64,000 bases of DNA from Kitasatospora gansuensis (GTDB lineage Bacteria; Actinomycetota; Actinomycetes; Streptomycetales; Streptomycetaceae). This document shows positions 24,876-33,568 of the stretch, piece by piece. The translations under genes and the position numbers were made by a program. Below the pieces are notes generated by a model. It saw only the letters and a program-made list of their open reading frames with translations, searched no databases and was not told the origin of the DNA. Location of the stretch: NCBI RefSeq assembly GCF_014203705.1, contig NZ_JACHJR010000001.1:1178001-1242000 (forward strand), read 5' to 3'. Position 1 is the stretch's first letter; every line of letters begins with the position of its first letter.

Positions 24876-26669
24876 GTGCTAGCCACCGCGGCCGGCCCCG
24901 GCACCGGGGAGGACGCCGACGGCCGGCCGGCCGGCCGCCGACGGGCCGGGACGCTCGCGCCGTACCTGCTGCTACCGGTGGCCCTGCTGTGCTGGCTGCT
25001 CTCGCTACGGTCGGTCGACCTGGCCGCGATGAACGACCTGGGGCTGCTCCAGGTGCTGCCGCCGCTGTACTGGGCCGCCGTGGTGCTGCTGACCGCCGGC
25101 TTCTGGCTGGCACTGCGTGACCACCGGGTCCGTACCGGCTGGCTGACGGCGTATCTGCTCGGGCTGATCGGGATGATCCACGCCACCCCGAGCCTGCTCT
25201 ACCCGACCCTGCGGTACTCGTGGGCCTGGAAGCACATCGCCGTCCTGGACGCGATGATCCGCAACGACGGCCCGGTGCCGCACCCCGGTGGCTTCGACAT
25301 CTACAACCAGTGGCCCGGCTTCTTCGTGCTGAACGGGCTGTACCTGCGGGTCACCGGCACCGAGTCGGCGCTCGGCTACGCCGCCTGGGCCCCGGCCGCC
25401 ACCAACGCGCTGCTGCTGGCGCCGCTGCTGCTGCTCTACCGGACCTTCACCACCGACCGGCGGCTGGTCTGGGGCGCGCTCTGGATCTACTACTGCTGCG
25501 CCTGGGTCGGCCAGGACTACTTCGCGCCGCAGGCCTTCGCCTTCCTGCTGTTCATCACGGTGCTGGCGCTGGTGGCCGGTCAGCTCCCGAACGGCGGCAC
25601 CGGTCCGCGCGGCGGCGCCCGGCCCTCGCTGACCCCGGCCCGGGCCGCGCCGAGCTTCGGCCGGCTGCTGGCGATCCTGCTGCTGGAGGCCGCGATCGTG
25701 GTCTCGCACCAGCTCACCCCACTGATGCTGCTGTGCGCGCTGACCGCCCTGGCGCTGCCCCGCCGCAACCGGCGGGCGGTGCTGCCCGCGCTGGCCGGGC
25801 TGCTGGTGCTCACCGGTGTCTGGTACGCCACCGTGGCCCGGCCCTTCCTCTCCGCGAACCTGTCCGACTTCGTGGCCGGGCTGACCTCCCCGGAGGGCAA
25901 CATCGTCTCCGGGCTGGCCGGTCTGGGCGCCGCCGCGCCCGGCCAGGTGGTGGTGGCCTGGGTGGACCGGGGGCTGTCCGCGACGGTGATCCTGCTCGCG
26001 GCGGCGGCGGTCTGGCGGCAGCCCTGGGTCCGCCGGACCGGCCTGCCGCTGCTGGCGGTGGCGCCGATGCCGCTGCTGGTCGCGAACAGCTACGGCGGCG
26101 AGATGATCTTCCGGGTCTACCTGTTCGCGCTGCCCGCCTGCGCCTTCCTGATCGCCGCCCTGCTGCGCGCGGGGCGGCTGCCCGGACTGCGCTCGGTGAC
26201 CTCGGTGGCGGTGGCGCTGGCCCTGCTGGGCGGCCTGTTCTTCGGCTACTACAGCAAGGAGAACATGAACTACTTCACCCCCGGCGAGGTCACCGCCGCC
26301 CGGCGGATGATCGCGCTCGCCCCGGCCGGTGCGGTGATCGTCTCGGTCACCGGCAACGTGCCGGGCGGCGTGGACCGGTACGACCTGCACCCGCGCGTCC
26401 AGCTCACCCAGGAGAGCCGGGAGACCCAGCGGCTGCTGCTCGCCGACCCGATCGCCGGGCTGGTGCTGGCCACCTCGTTCGCCGAGGCCGGCACGCCCGC
26501 GTACCTGATCCTGAACCGGGGTCAGGCCGCCGAGTGCTACCTGACCGGCGTGCTGCCCGCCGACACGGTGGCCCGGCTCGGCAGCGCGCTGGACGGGGCG
26601 CCCCGGTTCACCGTGGTCTTCCGCAACGACGACGCGGTGGTCTACCGCTTCGTCCCGCACGCGGCCTGA
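24876..26669 (+). CDS. Polytopic membrane protein, GT-C glycosyltransferase-like
   Basis: 597 residues from GTG 24876 with CAGGAG upstream. About 11 hydrophobic helices span residues 30 to 460, followed by a soluble tail of about 140 residues (VTGNVPGGVDRYDLHPRVQL...). The early luminal loop with WAWKHIAVLDAMIRNDGPVP and GFDIYNQWPGFFVLNGLY resembles oligosaccharyl- or polyprenyl-sugar-using GT-C proteins, but no clear catalytic Asp-Asp pair was identified. It could be a polymerase or transferase for the island's polysaccharide. It lies between a flavoprotein and the GH16 gene on the same strand with short gaps. Confidence 0.7.
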   Translation: MLATAAGPGTGEDADGRPAGRRRAGTLAPYLLLPVALLCWLLSLRSVDLAAMNDLGLLQVLPPLYWAAVVLLTAGFWLALRDHRVRTGWLTAYLLGLIGMIHATPSLLYPTLRYSWAWKHIAVLDAMIRNDGPVPHPGGFDIYNQWPGFFVLNGLYLRVTGTESALGYAAWAPAATNALLLAPLLLLYRTFTTDRRLVWGALWIYYCCAWVGQDYFAPQAFAFLLFITVLALVAGQLPNGGTGPRGGARPSLTPARAAPSFGRLLAILLLEAAIVVSHQLTPLMLLCALTALALPRRNRRAVLPALAGLLVLTGVWYATVARPFLSANLSDFVAGLTSPEGNIVSGLAGLGAAAPGQVVVAWVDRGLSATVILLAAAAVWRQPWVRRTGLPLLAVAPMPLLVANSYGGEMIFRVYLFALPACAFLIAALLRAGRLPGLRSVTSVAVALALLGGLFFGYYSKENMNYFTPGEVTAARRMIALAPAGAVIVSVTGNVPGGVDRYDLHPRVQLTQESRETQRLLLADPIAGLVLATSFAEAGTPAYLILNRGQAAECYLTGVLPADTVARLGSALDGAPRFTVVFRNDDAVVYRFVPHAA

Positions 26670-26682
26670 GGAGGTGTCACCG

Positions 26683-27873
26683 ATGGCACCGAAGTTCTTC
26701 TCCCCGAAGCTGACCGTCCCGCTGCTGCTCGCCGCCTCCGGCTGGGCCGCGCTCGGTGCGCTGGCCCTGCCGACGCCGGTCCGGCTGCCCGTCACCTTGG
26801 CCTACCTGCTGGTCGGCCCCGGCCTGGCGCTGACCGGCCCGCCCCGGGCGGGTCGCGGCTTCCTCGCCACGGCGGTCCGGGCGGTGGCGCTCGGCCTCGC
26901 CGTCGAGACGCTGCTCGCGGTGGCGCTCTTCGTGGGCGGCTGGTTCACCCCCGCCCGGGCGGTGCTGCTGCTCGCCGTGCTGACCACGCTGGCCGTCCTG
27001 GCCAGGCCGCCGTTCGGCCGCCCGGCGCTGGCCGCGCTGATGCTGGTGACCGCCTGCAACGCGGGCAGCGGCACCGGCCAGGAGGTGTGGAACACTCCCG
27101 GCGTACCGTCCCAGGCCAGCGGTCCGGCCGACGGCGGCTCACCGGCCGCGCCCGGGCCCTGGCAGCTGGTCTTCCAGGACGAGTTCGACGGCGCCCGGCT
27201 GGACCGCGGCCACTGGGCCACCTGCTACGACTGGAACGACCGGGGCTGCACCAACCGGGGCAACCGGGAGCTGGAGTGGTACCTGCCGTCCCAGGCCGCG
27301 GTCGCGGGCGGCCTGCTGACCCTGACCGCCGAGCGGCGTGCCACCGACGGCAGCGACGACCGGCACTACCCGTGGACCTCGGGCATGGTCAGCACCGGCC
27401 GGGACAGCTGGAACGCCCAGCCCCGGGCCACCTTCACCCGGGGCTACTTCGCCGCCTCGATCCGGATCCCGGCGGAGGCGGGCATGTTCCCGGCCTTCTG
27501 GCTGATGCCCGCCACCCGCACCACCCCGCCCGAACTGGACGTGGTCGAGTTCCTCGGCCCCACCAACGCCAACACCGCCCAGCTCACCGTGCACTGGCGG
27601 GGCCAGGACGGCTCCGACCAGCACCAGTCGGAGTACGTCGGCCCGGCCGACTACCCGGCCGGCTTCCACGTCTTCGGGCTGGCCTGGGAACGCGACTCGC
27701 TCACCTGGTACATCGACGGGGTGGCCCGCCACCGGGAGACCGACCCGGGCAGGATCCCGGACCAGCCGATGGAGGTGCTGCTCAACCTGGCGGTCGGCTA
27801 CCCCAAGGCTCCGCCGGACGGTGTGGACACCGCCCGGCTGCAGGTGGACTGGGTACGGGTCTGGCAGCACTGA
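26683..27873 (+). CDS. Membrane-anchored GH16 endo-glycosidase
   Basis: 396 residues from ATG 26683, 13 bases past the upstream gene, with GAGGAGG before it. Residues 10-125 form about four hydrophobic segments, unusual for GH16. The last one, near LMLVTACNAG, looks like a lipoprotein signal with lipobox cysteine Cys125. Residues 160-396 are the GH16 jelly-roll: LVFQDEFDG, RELEWY, then the active-site E-L-D-V-V-E at 284-289 (nucleophile Glu284, acid/base Glu289), WHVFGLAW-type segment and C-terminal VDWVRVWQ. GH16 enzymes cut beta-1,3/1,4-glucans or galactans. In this setting it may trim or release the island's own polymer. Confidence 0.88.
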   Translation: MAPKFFSPKLTVPLLLAASGWAALGALALPTPVRLPVTLAYLLVGPGLALTGPPRAGRGFLATAVRAVALGLAVETLLAVALFVGGWFTPARAVLLLAVLTTLAVLARPPFGRPALAALMLVTACNAGSGTGQEVWNTPGVPSQASGPADGGSPAAPGPWQLVFQDEFDGARLDRGHWATCYDWNDRGCTNRGNRELEWYLPSQAAVAGGLLTLTAERRATDGSDDRHYPWTSGMVSTGRDSWNAQPRATFTRGYFAASIRIPAEAGMFPAFWLMPATRTTPPELDVVEFLGPTNANTAQLTVHWRGQDGSDQHQSEYVGPADYPAGFHVFGLAWERDSLTWYIDGVARHRETDPGRIPDQPMEVLLNLAVGYPKAPPDGVDTARLQVDWVRVWQH

Positions 27874-27895
27874 GGCCGAGAAAGCCGAGTCCGCG

Positions 27896-28708
27896 TCAGA
27901 TCTCCGGCGGCCCGCCGACCGGGCTGCCGACGGCCGCCCTGGCCCGGCGGTAGAGCCGCCAGCCCTTGGTCCGCAGGTGCTCCGGCAGCGGCGCCACCGG
28001 GGCGCCCTCCCCCCGGGTCCAGCTCCGGAACTTCTCGGCCGTGGTGTCGGCCCGCACCATCAGCCGGGCGATCCGCAGCGGCTCGTCGTTGCCCGAGCTG
28101 AAGGCGTTCACCACCGCGCAGGCGGAGCTGAACCCGGCCTGGGCGACCTGGCGCCGGACGGTGGCGCTGGAGTAGCCGTGCGGGTAGGCGAAGGAGGTCA
28201 CCGGGTGGCCGATCACGTCCTCCAGCTCCTGCCGGCAGCCGACGAGCTCGCTGGCCAGCCAGCGGCTCGGCAGGGTGTCCAGCTGCGGGTGGGTCCGGGT
28301 GTGCGCACCGATCTCCACGCCACAGGCGTCCAGCGTGACCACCTGACGCCAGCTCAGCATCGGGGCCGGGGGCAGCAGGCTGCCGGCCGCCACTCCGCCC
28401 GGCGGGTGGATCGCCCCCGTGGTGACGAACAGCGTGGCGGGCAGGCCGCGTTCGGTCAGCAGCTGGGCCACCGTCCAGTAGAAGTCGGCGAAACCGTCGT
28501 CGAAGGTGAGCACCGCCGAGGAGGCGGGCAGCGCCGGGCCGCCGCGGATCGCCGCCACCAGGCGGTGCAGCGGGACGATGGTGCGACCGGCGTCGGCGAT
28601 CCGGTCCAGCTGCTCGGCGAAGGCGCGCGGGGTGACGGCGAACGGCGCGATCCAGGGCGGCGGGTCGTCCGACACCGAGTGGTAGAGGAACACCGGGACG
28701 GCTGTCAT
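27896..28708 (-). CDS. Polysaccharide deacetylase (NodB/CE4)
   Basis: 270 residues from ATG 28708, overlapping the upstream stop (ATGA). CE4 motifs: PVFLYHSVSDD, TFDDGFADFYW (catalytic and metal Asp), GAHTRTHPQL (metal His pair), then FAYPHGYSS. Acts by removing N- or O-acetyl groups from a sugar polymer. No signal peptide is seen, so it may act on a cytoplasmic lipid-linked intermediate or be exported differently. Last gene of the minus-strand glycosyltransferase operon; its end is 23 bases from the convergent GH16 gene. Confidence 0.92.
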   Translation of the reverse strand: MTAVPVFLYHSVSDDPPPWIAPFAVTPRAFAEQLDRIADAGRTIVPLHRLVAAIRGGPALPASSAVLTFDDGFADFYWTVAQLLTERGLPATLFVTTGAIHPPGGVAAGSLLPPAPMLSWRQVVTLDACGVEIGAHTRTHPQLDTLPSRWLASELVGCRQELEDVIGHPVTSFAYPHGYSSATVRRQVAQAGFSSACAVVNAFSSGNDEPLRIARLMVRADTTAEKFRSWTRGEGAPVAPLPEHLRTKGWRLYRRARAAVGSPVGGPPEI

Positions 28709-29727
28709 GGCGCACCCCCGGGATCCCTGGCCCGGCGGACCGGGCCGACCAGCCGCCCCGGTCCGCCGGGCCCGCGGAGCCGTCCGGTGGCGTAGCCGGT
28801 CAGCGTGGCGGCCACGCCCAGGGCGAGGGCGGCGAGTTCGAGCGGGCCGCCGCCACCGGGGCGGATCGCCCTGACCATCCCGCGCGGCACCGTGCTGCGC
28901 AGGTAGCGGCGTTCGCTGGCCAGCGCGGGGCCGCGCCCGGTGTGCCGGGCGACCGCCGCCTTGGACAGCCCCTCGGCATAGCAACGGGCCCGGAAGTACG
29001 CCCAGTTGGCACGTCCTTCGGGGACCCGGTGGCTGACGCCGGCCGCCGGTTCGTAGCGCAGTTCGGCCTCCGGCCGGCCGGCGGCCAGCCGGATGCACAG
29101 CTCGGTCTCCTCGCAGCCGAGCGGCCGGTTGCCGATCCGGCCGAGGTCGGGGCGGAAGCCGCCGGCCGCGATGAGTTCGGCCCGCCGGAAGGACATGTTG
29201 GCGCCGATGAAGTTCCTTACCCGGGCGGGCTGTTCGGGCATGCCCCGGTAGGAGCAGCCGACCACCCAGTCGAACTCGGGCGGGAACCAGCCGGGTCGGC
29301 CGCTCTCCCAGCGCGGCCGAACCAGGCCGCCGACGCCGAGCACCCGGGGGTCCTGGTACCCGGCCAGCAGCCGTTCGGTCCAGTCCCGGTCGGCGATGGC
29401 GTCGTCGTCCAGGAAGGCCACCACCTCGCCGCGGGCCAGCCCCACCCCGGTGTTCCGGGCGCCGGACAGTCCGGCCTGCTCCCGGTTCACCACCACCCGG
29501 ATGCCGGCCAGCACCCCGGCCGCGCGGACGGCCAGTTCGGGGCAGTGGTCGACCACCAGCAGCACTTCGTCGGCGGGGCTGTGCTGGCGCTGCAGCGAGC
29601 GGACGGCGGCGACCAGATCGGTCCAGCGGGCCATCGTGTACGAGCAGACCACCACGCTCAGCGTGGGCCGATGCCCCGTCAGTTGTGCACTGGCCTCCGG
29701 GCGGGCCGGGTCGAGTCGGTCGGTCAT
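28705..29727 (-). CDS. Glycosyltransferase family 2
   Basis: 340 residues. GT-A fold marks: LSVVVCSYTMARW at residues 23-35, GLSGARNTGVGLARGEVVAF with the metal-binding FLDDDAIADRDW, an acceptor-side EETELCIRL (QxxRW-type region altered), and a C-terminal hydrophobic stretch near 300-320. It transfers an activated sugar to a growing, probably lipid-linked, glycan. Start TGATG-overlaps the flippase stop and the stop ATGA-overlaps the deacetylase. Confidence 0.9.
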   Translation of the reverse strand: MTDRLDPARPEASAQLTGHRPTLSVVVCSYTMARWTDLVAAVRSLQRQHSPADEVLLVVDHCPELAVRAAGVLAGIRVVVNREQAGLSGARNTGVGLARGEVVAFLDDDAIADRDWTERLLAGYQDPRVLGVGGLVRPRWESGRPGWFPPEFDWVVGCSYRGMPEQPARVRNFIGANMSFRRAELIAAGGFRPDLGRIGNRPLGCEETELCIRLAAGRPEAELRYEPAAGVSHRVPEGRANWAYFRARCYAEGLSKAAVARHTGRGPALASERRYLRSTVPRGMVRAIRPGGGGPLELAALALGVAATLTGYATGRLRGPGGPGRLVGPVRRARDPGGAP

Positions 29728-31139
29728 CACACTCGCCTTCCCTTCGTCACCGGGGCGACCGGCTGCCGGGGTACGACACCGCCCGGGACGGCCCGCCGGG
29801 GCAGCCAGCGCGGCAGGGTGAGCAGCAGCGGCAGTGCCAGCACGCTCTCCCCGATCAGCCAGGCCAGCCCGACCCCGGTCAGGCCGAACAGCGGGATCCA
29901 CCAGACGGTGAGCGCCAGCACCACCACCAGCAGCGCGGCCTGCAGTCCCATCACCCACCCCATCGCCCGCCGGGCCCGGCAGACGTCGATGGCGACGCCG
30001 AGCACCAGGTTGGGCAGGGCGGAGAGGGCCAGCAGCCGCAGCAGGGTGGTGCCGTGCTCGGCGTACTCCGGGCCGAAGGCGGCCAGCACCCAGGGGGCGG
30101 TGACCACCAGCAGCAGGACGCCGGTGCCGACCAGCAGCGCGGCGTGCCGGAGCACCCGGCGCCCGTGCTCGGCCAGCCGTTCGGGGGTGTGGGCGGCCTC
30201 GACGATCAGCGAGCTGCCCATGTTGAGGGTGGCCAGGTAGCAGGTGTAGGCGATCACCCAGGCCAGCGAGAAGTAGGCGTTCTGGTCGGCGCCCAGCTGT
30301 CCGAGCACCAGCAGCGGCATCAGGCTGTAGGCGGCGGTCCTGAGCAGCGCGCCGACGTAGTCCGCGGCGGCGTACCGCACCAGCCGGGCCGGCGGCACGC
30401 CGTCCCGGTCGGCCCTGGCGTGCGCGGGGACGGCCCGCGCGAACAGGTAGCCGTTGGTGACCACCAGCGAGAGCAGCAGCGCGGCGCTCCAGGCCAGCAG
30501 GATGCCGGAGTCGAGCGCCAGGACGGCGAAGCCGACCAGCAGCACGGCCTTGGCGACCGCGAACAGGGTGTTCTCGCCGAGCACCCAGCCGGGCCTGCGC
30601 AGCCCGGTGAGCGCGCCGTCCTGGAGCACGAACAGGGTGTACCCGGCGCTGGCGGCGACGAAGGCGACGGCCACCGCCGGGTCCCGCAGGAAGTCCAGAC
30701 CGGGCGCGAGCACCGGGACCAGCAGCAGGAAGGCCACCGCGGCGAGCACGCTGGCCACCGAACTGACGGCGTAACAGCCCAGCAGCATCCGCCGGGTGTG
30801 CCGCCCGGCGGTGGGGACGAAGCGCATCAGCACGTCGCCGAGGTTGAACTGGCCGATCCCGGAGAGCAGCGCGGCGGCGGACAGCGCAGCGTAGCTGCGG
30901 CCGACCGTCTCGGGGCTGTACCAGGCGGTGGCGAGCAGCCAGAAGAACGCGCCGAGGCCGGCCGTCAGCAGTGAACTGGCGGTCAGCACATGGCCGTTGT
31001 GCAGCAGCGGTTCGGCCGCGAGGGCGGCCCTGAGCCTGGCCCTGAGCAACGTCGGGTACGAACACTGGCAGGGCAGCGGCAGCGGGCAGCCGCAGCCGAT
31101 CGTGTCGGTCTTGGTGACGACGCCGGCCATCGCACTCAC
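29727..31139 (-). CDS. Wzx-like polysaccharide flippase / MATE-MVF fold membrane protein
   Basis: 470 residues with about 12-14 hydrophobic helices and the loop FNLGDVLMRFVP after helix 2, typical of oligosaccharide flippases. It should move lipid-linked repeat units across the membrane. The N-terminus is odd: residues 14-27 (IGCGCPLPLPCQCS) hold four cysteines and prolines and are not part of the usual fold. The GTG start overlaps the upstream GT2 stop (GTGA); an ATG 9 bases on would keep the Cys-rich segment. Confidence 0.85.
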   Translation of the reverse strand: MSAMAGVVTKTDTIGCGCPLPLPCQCSYPTLLRARLRAALAAEPLLHNGHVLTASSLLTAGLGAFFWLLATAWYSPETVGRSYAALSAAALLSGIGQFNLGDVLMRFVPTAGRHTRRMLLGCYAVSSVASVLAAVAFLLLVPVLAPGLDFLRDPAVAVAFVAASAGYTLFVLQDGALTGLRRPGWVLGENTLFAVAKAVLLVGFAVLALDSGILLAWSAALLLSLVVTNGYLFARAVPAHARADRDGVPPARLVRYAAADYVGALLRTAAYSLMPLLVLGQLGADQNAYFSLAWVIAYTCYLATLNMGSSLIVEAAHTPERLAEHGRRVLRHAALLVGTGVLLLVVTAPWVLAAFGPEYAEHGTTLLRLLALSALPNLVLGVAIDVCRARRAMGWVMGLQAALLVVVLALTVWWIPLFGLTGVGLAWLIGESVLALPLLLTLPRWLPRRAVPGGVVPRQPVAPVTKGRRV

Positions 31140-32434
31140 CCCGTCCGGCTCTGGTGCAGCGAGCGGAGGTAGCCGAGCGGCCCGTACAGCATCCCGCGCA
31201 GCTCCAGCGCGGCCAGCCGGGCGGAGCGTCGGCCGGTCGAGGTGGTGCGTCCGCGCGCCTGCGCGGCGGCGTGCCGCAGGCCGCCGGGTACCCGGCGCAG
31301 CAGCGTGGGCAGCAGCCGGGGTTCGGCGGCGACGGCGGCGGTCAGGTAGGCGCCGAGGCCGGCGCCGTAGCCGTAGAGCTGGGCGGGCACCGCGTCGGGG
31401 CTCCGGCGGTGCCGGTGCCAGACGATCGCGTCCGGCTGGTAGCTGAGCACGTGTCCGCCGGTGACGATCCGGAAGAAGGCCAGCAGGTCGTCGCCGCCGT
31501 GCGCGGGGGTGCCGACGCCGATGGCGGGGTCGAAGCCGCCCAGCGCGCGCAGCAGTCCGGTCCGGAAGGCCATGTTGGCCCCGGAGCCGAACTTCCCTGC
31601 GGTGAACGGGAACAGCGGGTCGCCGGGCGGCACGGCGAGCGACCAGCGGCGGGCGACGAAGCCCTTGTCGTAGCCGCCGAGCCGGTGCAGCGCGGCCTGG
31701 GCGGCGGTCTGCAGCTCGGCGGGCAGGATCAGGCCGGTCACGCAGCCGGTGCCCGGGTCGTCGGCGAAGGCCGTGGCCAGGGCGGCCAGCCAGTGCCGGT
31801 CGACCAGCGTGTCGTCGTCGGTGAAGGCGATCAACTCGCCCCGGGCGGCGGCCAGTCCGACGTTGTGGGCCCGGGCCAGGCCCGCCACCGGCTCACGCAG
31901 GTAGCGGACCCGGTCGGCGTACCGCTCACGGATCAGGGTCTTCGCGTCATCCCCGGCCGGAGCGCTGTCGACGACCAGCACCTCGTACTGCGGGCTGTCG
32001 ATCCGCAGGACGGAGTCCAGGCACTGGCGGAGCAGCTCGGGCCGGTTGTGGGTGGCGATCACGACGCTGATGTGGGGCGGTTCCGCTGACGACCGGGCGC
32101 CGCCGACCCGACTGAGGGGCGCCCTGATCGTCGCGGTGGTCAACTGGTGTGCGGTGATGCGGATTTCGGTGAAGGCGGCCTCGACCAGCGCCCGGCGCAG
32201 ACCGACTGGGTCGTCGGCGCTGCCGGTGGCTGTGACCAGTCCGAGCGGGTGTCCGTGCAGCCGCACCAACGCCAACACGCAGCCGTCCGGAGTGGCCGGC
32301 CCGGTGCCGCCGGGCGAGCGCAGCTCACCGGGTTCGGCCAGGTCCAGTTCGACCACGTGGACGGGGGTGCAGAGCGAGTCTCGGGCGGCGGGGCAGGGGC
32401 AGGCCGTTGCGGCGCGCCGGTCGGTGCCATTCAT
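31136..32434 (-). CDS. Glycosyltransferase family 2 with N-terminal extension
   Basis: 432 residues. Residues 1-115 form an extra domain with no clear match, ending before ISVVIATHNRPELL near 125. The GT-A core has ARAHNVGLAAARGELIAF then FTDDDTLVDRHW, and TGKFGSGANMAFR, GGDDLLAFFRIV for acceptor contacts. The N-terminal part resembles a small regulatory or sugar-binding domain seen in some actinobacterial GT2 proteins, but I cannot name it. The start (TGATG) and stop (GTGA) both overlap neighbours. Confidence 0.88.
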   Translation of the reverse strand: MNGTDRRAATACPCPAARDSLCTPVHVVELDLAEPGELRSPGGTGPATPDGCVLALVRLHGHPLGLVTATGSADDPVGLRRALVEAAFTEIRITAHQLTTATIRAPLSRVGGARSSAEPPHISVVIATHNRPELLRQCLDSVLRIDSPQYEVLVVDSAPAGDDAKTLIRERYADRVRYLREPVAGLARAHNVGLAAARGELIAFTDDDTLVDRHWLAALATAFADDPGTGCVTGLILPAELQTAAQAALHRLGGYDKGFVARRWSLAVPPGDPLFPFTAGKFGSGANMAFRTGLLRALGGFDPAIGVGTPAHGGDDLLAFFRIVTGGHVLSYQPDAIVWHRHRRSPDAVPAQLYGYGAGLGAYLTAAVAAEPRLLPTLLRRVPGGLRHAAAQARGRTTSTGRRSARLAALELRGMLYGPLGYLRSLHQSRTG

Positions 32435-33267
32435 CACCGCTCCCCCGTGGCGTGACGGGCCGTTCCGCTGCCGCCAGGACGTTCGGCGAGCAGCGTCCGT
32501 AGCACCCTGCGGCCGTCCGAGACGGCGTGCAGATGTGAACGGCCGCTACGGCGGGGAAGTTCGAGGCTCGGCACCTCGGCGATCCTCAGGCCGGACCGCA
32601 GCGCGTGCGCGATCATCTCGGCCTCGATCTCGAACCCGGCCGAGCGCAGGTCGAGTTGGTCCAGGAAGCTGCGGCGGAAGGCGCAGAAGCCGTAGCAGAG
32701 GTCGGTCAGCTTGGTCCGGTACAGCCGGTTCACCACCGCCAGCAGCGCCTGGTTGCCGGCCGACCTGATCCGGGTGAGATCCAGCGAACCGCCGCCGGCC
32801 ATGCACCGCGAACCCTTCACGAAGTCGTAGCCGTGGTCCAGGAAGTGCAGGTAGTGCGGGATCTCGCCGGGCCACATCGAGCCGTCGGCGTCCAGCATCA
32901 CCACGTAGTCGCCGGTGGCGGCGGCGAAGCCGGTACGGAGGGCGTTGCCCTTGCCGGGGCCGGTCTGCCGGACGGTGCGGACCGCGGGCAGGCACTCCTC
33001 GGCGATCGCCACGGTGGCGTCGGTGGAGTAGCCGTCGACCAGGATGACCTCGTCGACGCAGTTCGGGATCTGTCCGAACACCCAGGGGATGTTCCGAGCC
33101 TCGTTCCGGGCCGGCACCACCATGCTGACCGAGTGCCTGGTCCTGGTCCCGTCACCGATCCGGCGCTGTGGCCGCTCGGCCGGCAAGCGGTCGGAGACCC
33201 GGCGCGTCGGCTGGTCTTCGGTACGGGCGGGGTAGCGGAGGACGTTGGGGGGCAGAGGAGTGCTCAT
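32434..33267 (-). CDS. Glycosyltransferase family 2 (polyprenol-phosphate sugar synthase-like)
   Basis: 277 residues, first gene of the five-gene operon. After a basic N-terminal tail of about 45 residues, the GT2 core shows SMVVPARNEARNIPWVF, ILVDGYSTDATV, GKGNALRTGFAAATGDYVV and the DxD site MLDADGSMWPGEI. The DPM1-like organisation and CYGFCAFRR segment suggest a dolichyl/polyprenyl-phosphate sugar synthase or chain-initiating enzyme. Its ATG (33267) lies before a 301-bp non-coding region that must carry the operon promoter. Confidence 0.88.
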   Translation of the reverse strand: MSTPLPPNVLRYPARTEDQPTRRVSDRLPAERPQRRIGDGTRTRHSVSMVVPARNEARNIPWVFGQIPNCVDEVILVDGYSTDATVAIAEECLPAVRTVRQTGPGKGNALRTGFAAATGDYVVMLDADGSMWPGEIPHYLHFLDHGYDFVKGSRCMAGGGSLDLTRIRSAGNQALLAVVNRLYRTKLTDLCYGFCAFRRSFLDQLDLRSAGFEIEAEMIAHALRSGLRIAEVPSLELPRRSGRSHLHAVSDGRRVLRTLLAERPGGSGTARHATGER

Positions 33268-33568
33268 CGCGAACGGCCTTCTCCGGAGAGCTGCGGGCAC
33301 GCGGGTTCCCCACGGCGTGACCCGAGGACGCGGGGCGGACCACCGCGCCGACGGGCGCGGGGCGGACCCCGGCTGGAATGAGAGCGAACTGCGGCGCGGC
33401 GGGCTGGTACGACTCCCCCGGAGCCCCTCCGGAATGCGCCGATCGGTCTCGGTCGGCTGAGCGCCGACTGTTCGGGCAACTGGCGAATGTACTGGTGCCA
33501 GGGCCTCATCGTCCGCCCGAAGGAGGCCCTCCGTCAACCCTTTTGCCCGATTTGCTCGGACTTGCGGC
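33268..33568. other. Non-coding region upstream of the glycosyltransferase operon
   Basis: No convincing gene. Visible structures are GTCGGC/GCCGAC at 33452-33457 and 33463-33468, and GGGCCTC/GAGGCCC at 33501-33507 and 33523-33529. A weak minus-strand promoter, TTGACG (33537-33532), 18 bases, GACGAT (33513-33508), points into the operon and overlaps the second dyad. Confidence 0.4.

Noticed and set aside
23565..33267. Secondary metabolite (NRPS/PKS) gene cluster
   Set aside because: No condensation, adenylation, ketosynthase or carrier domains; the ATP-grasp and flavoprotein genes sit with glycosyltransferases instead.
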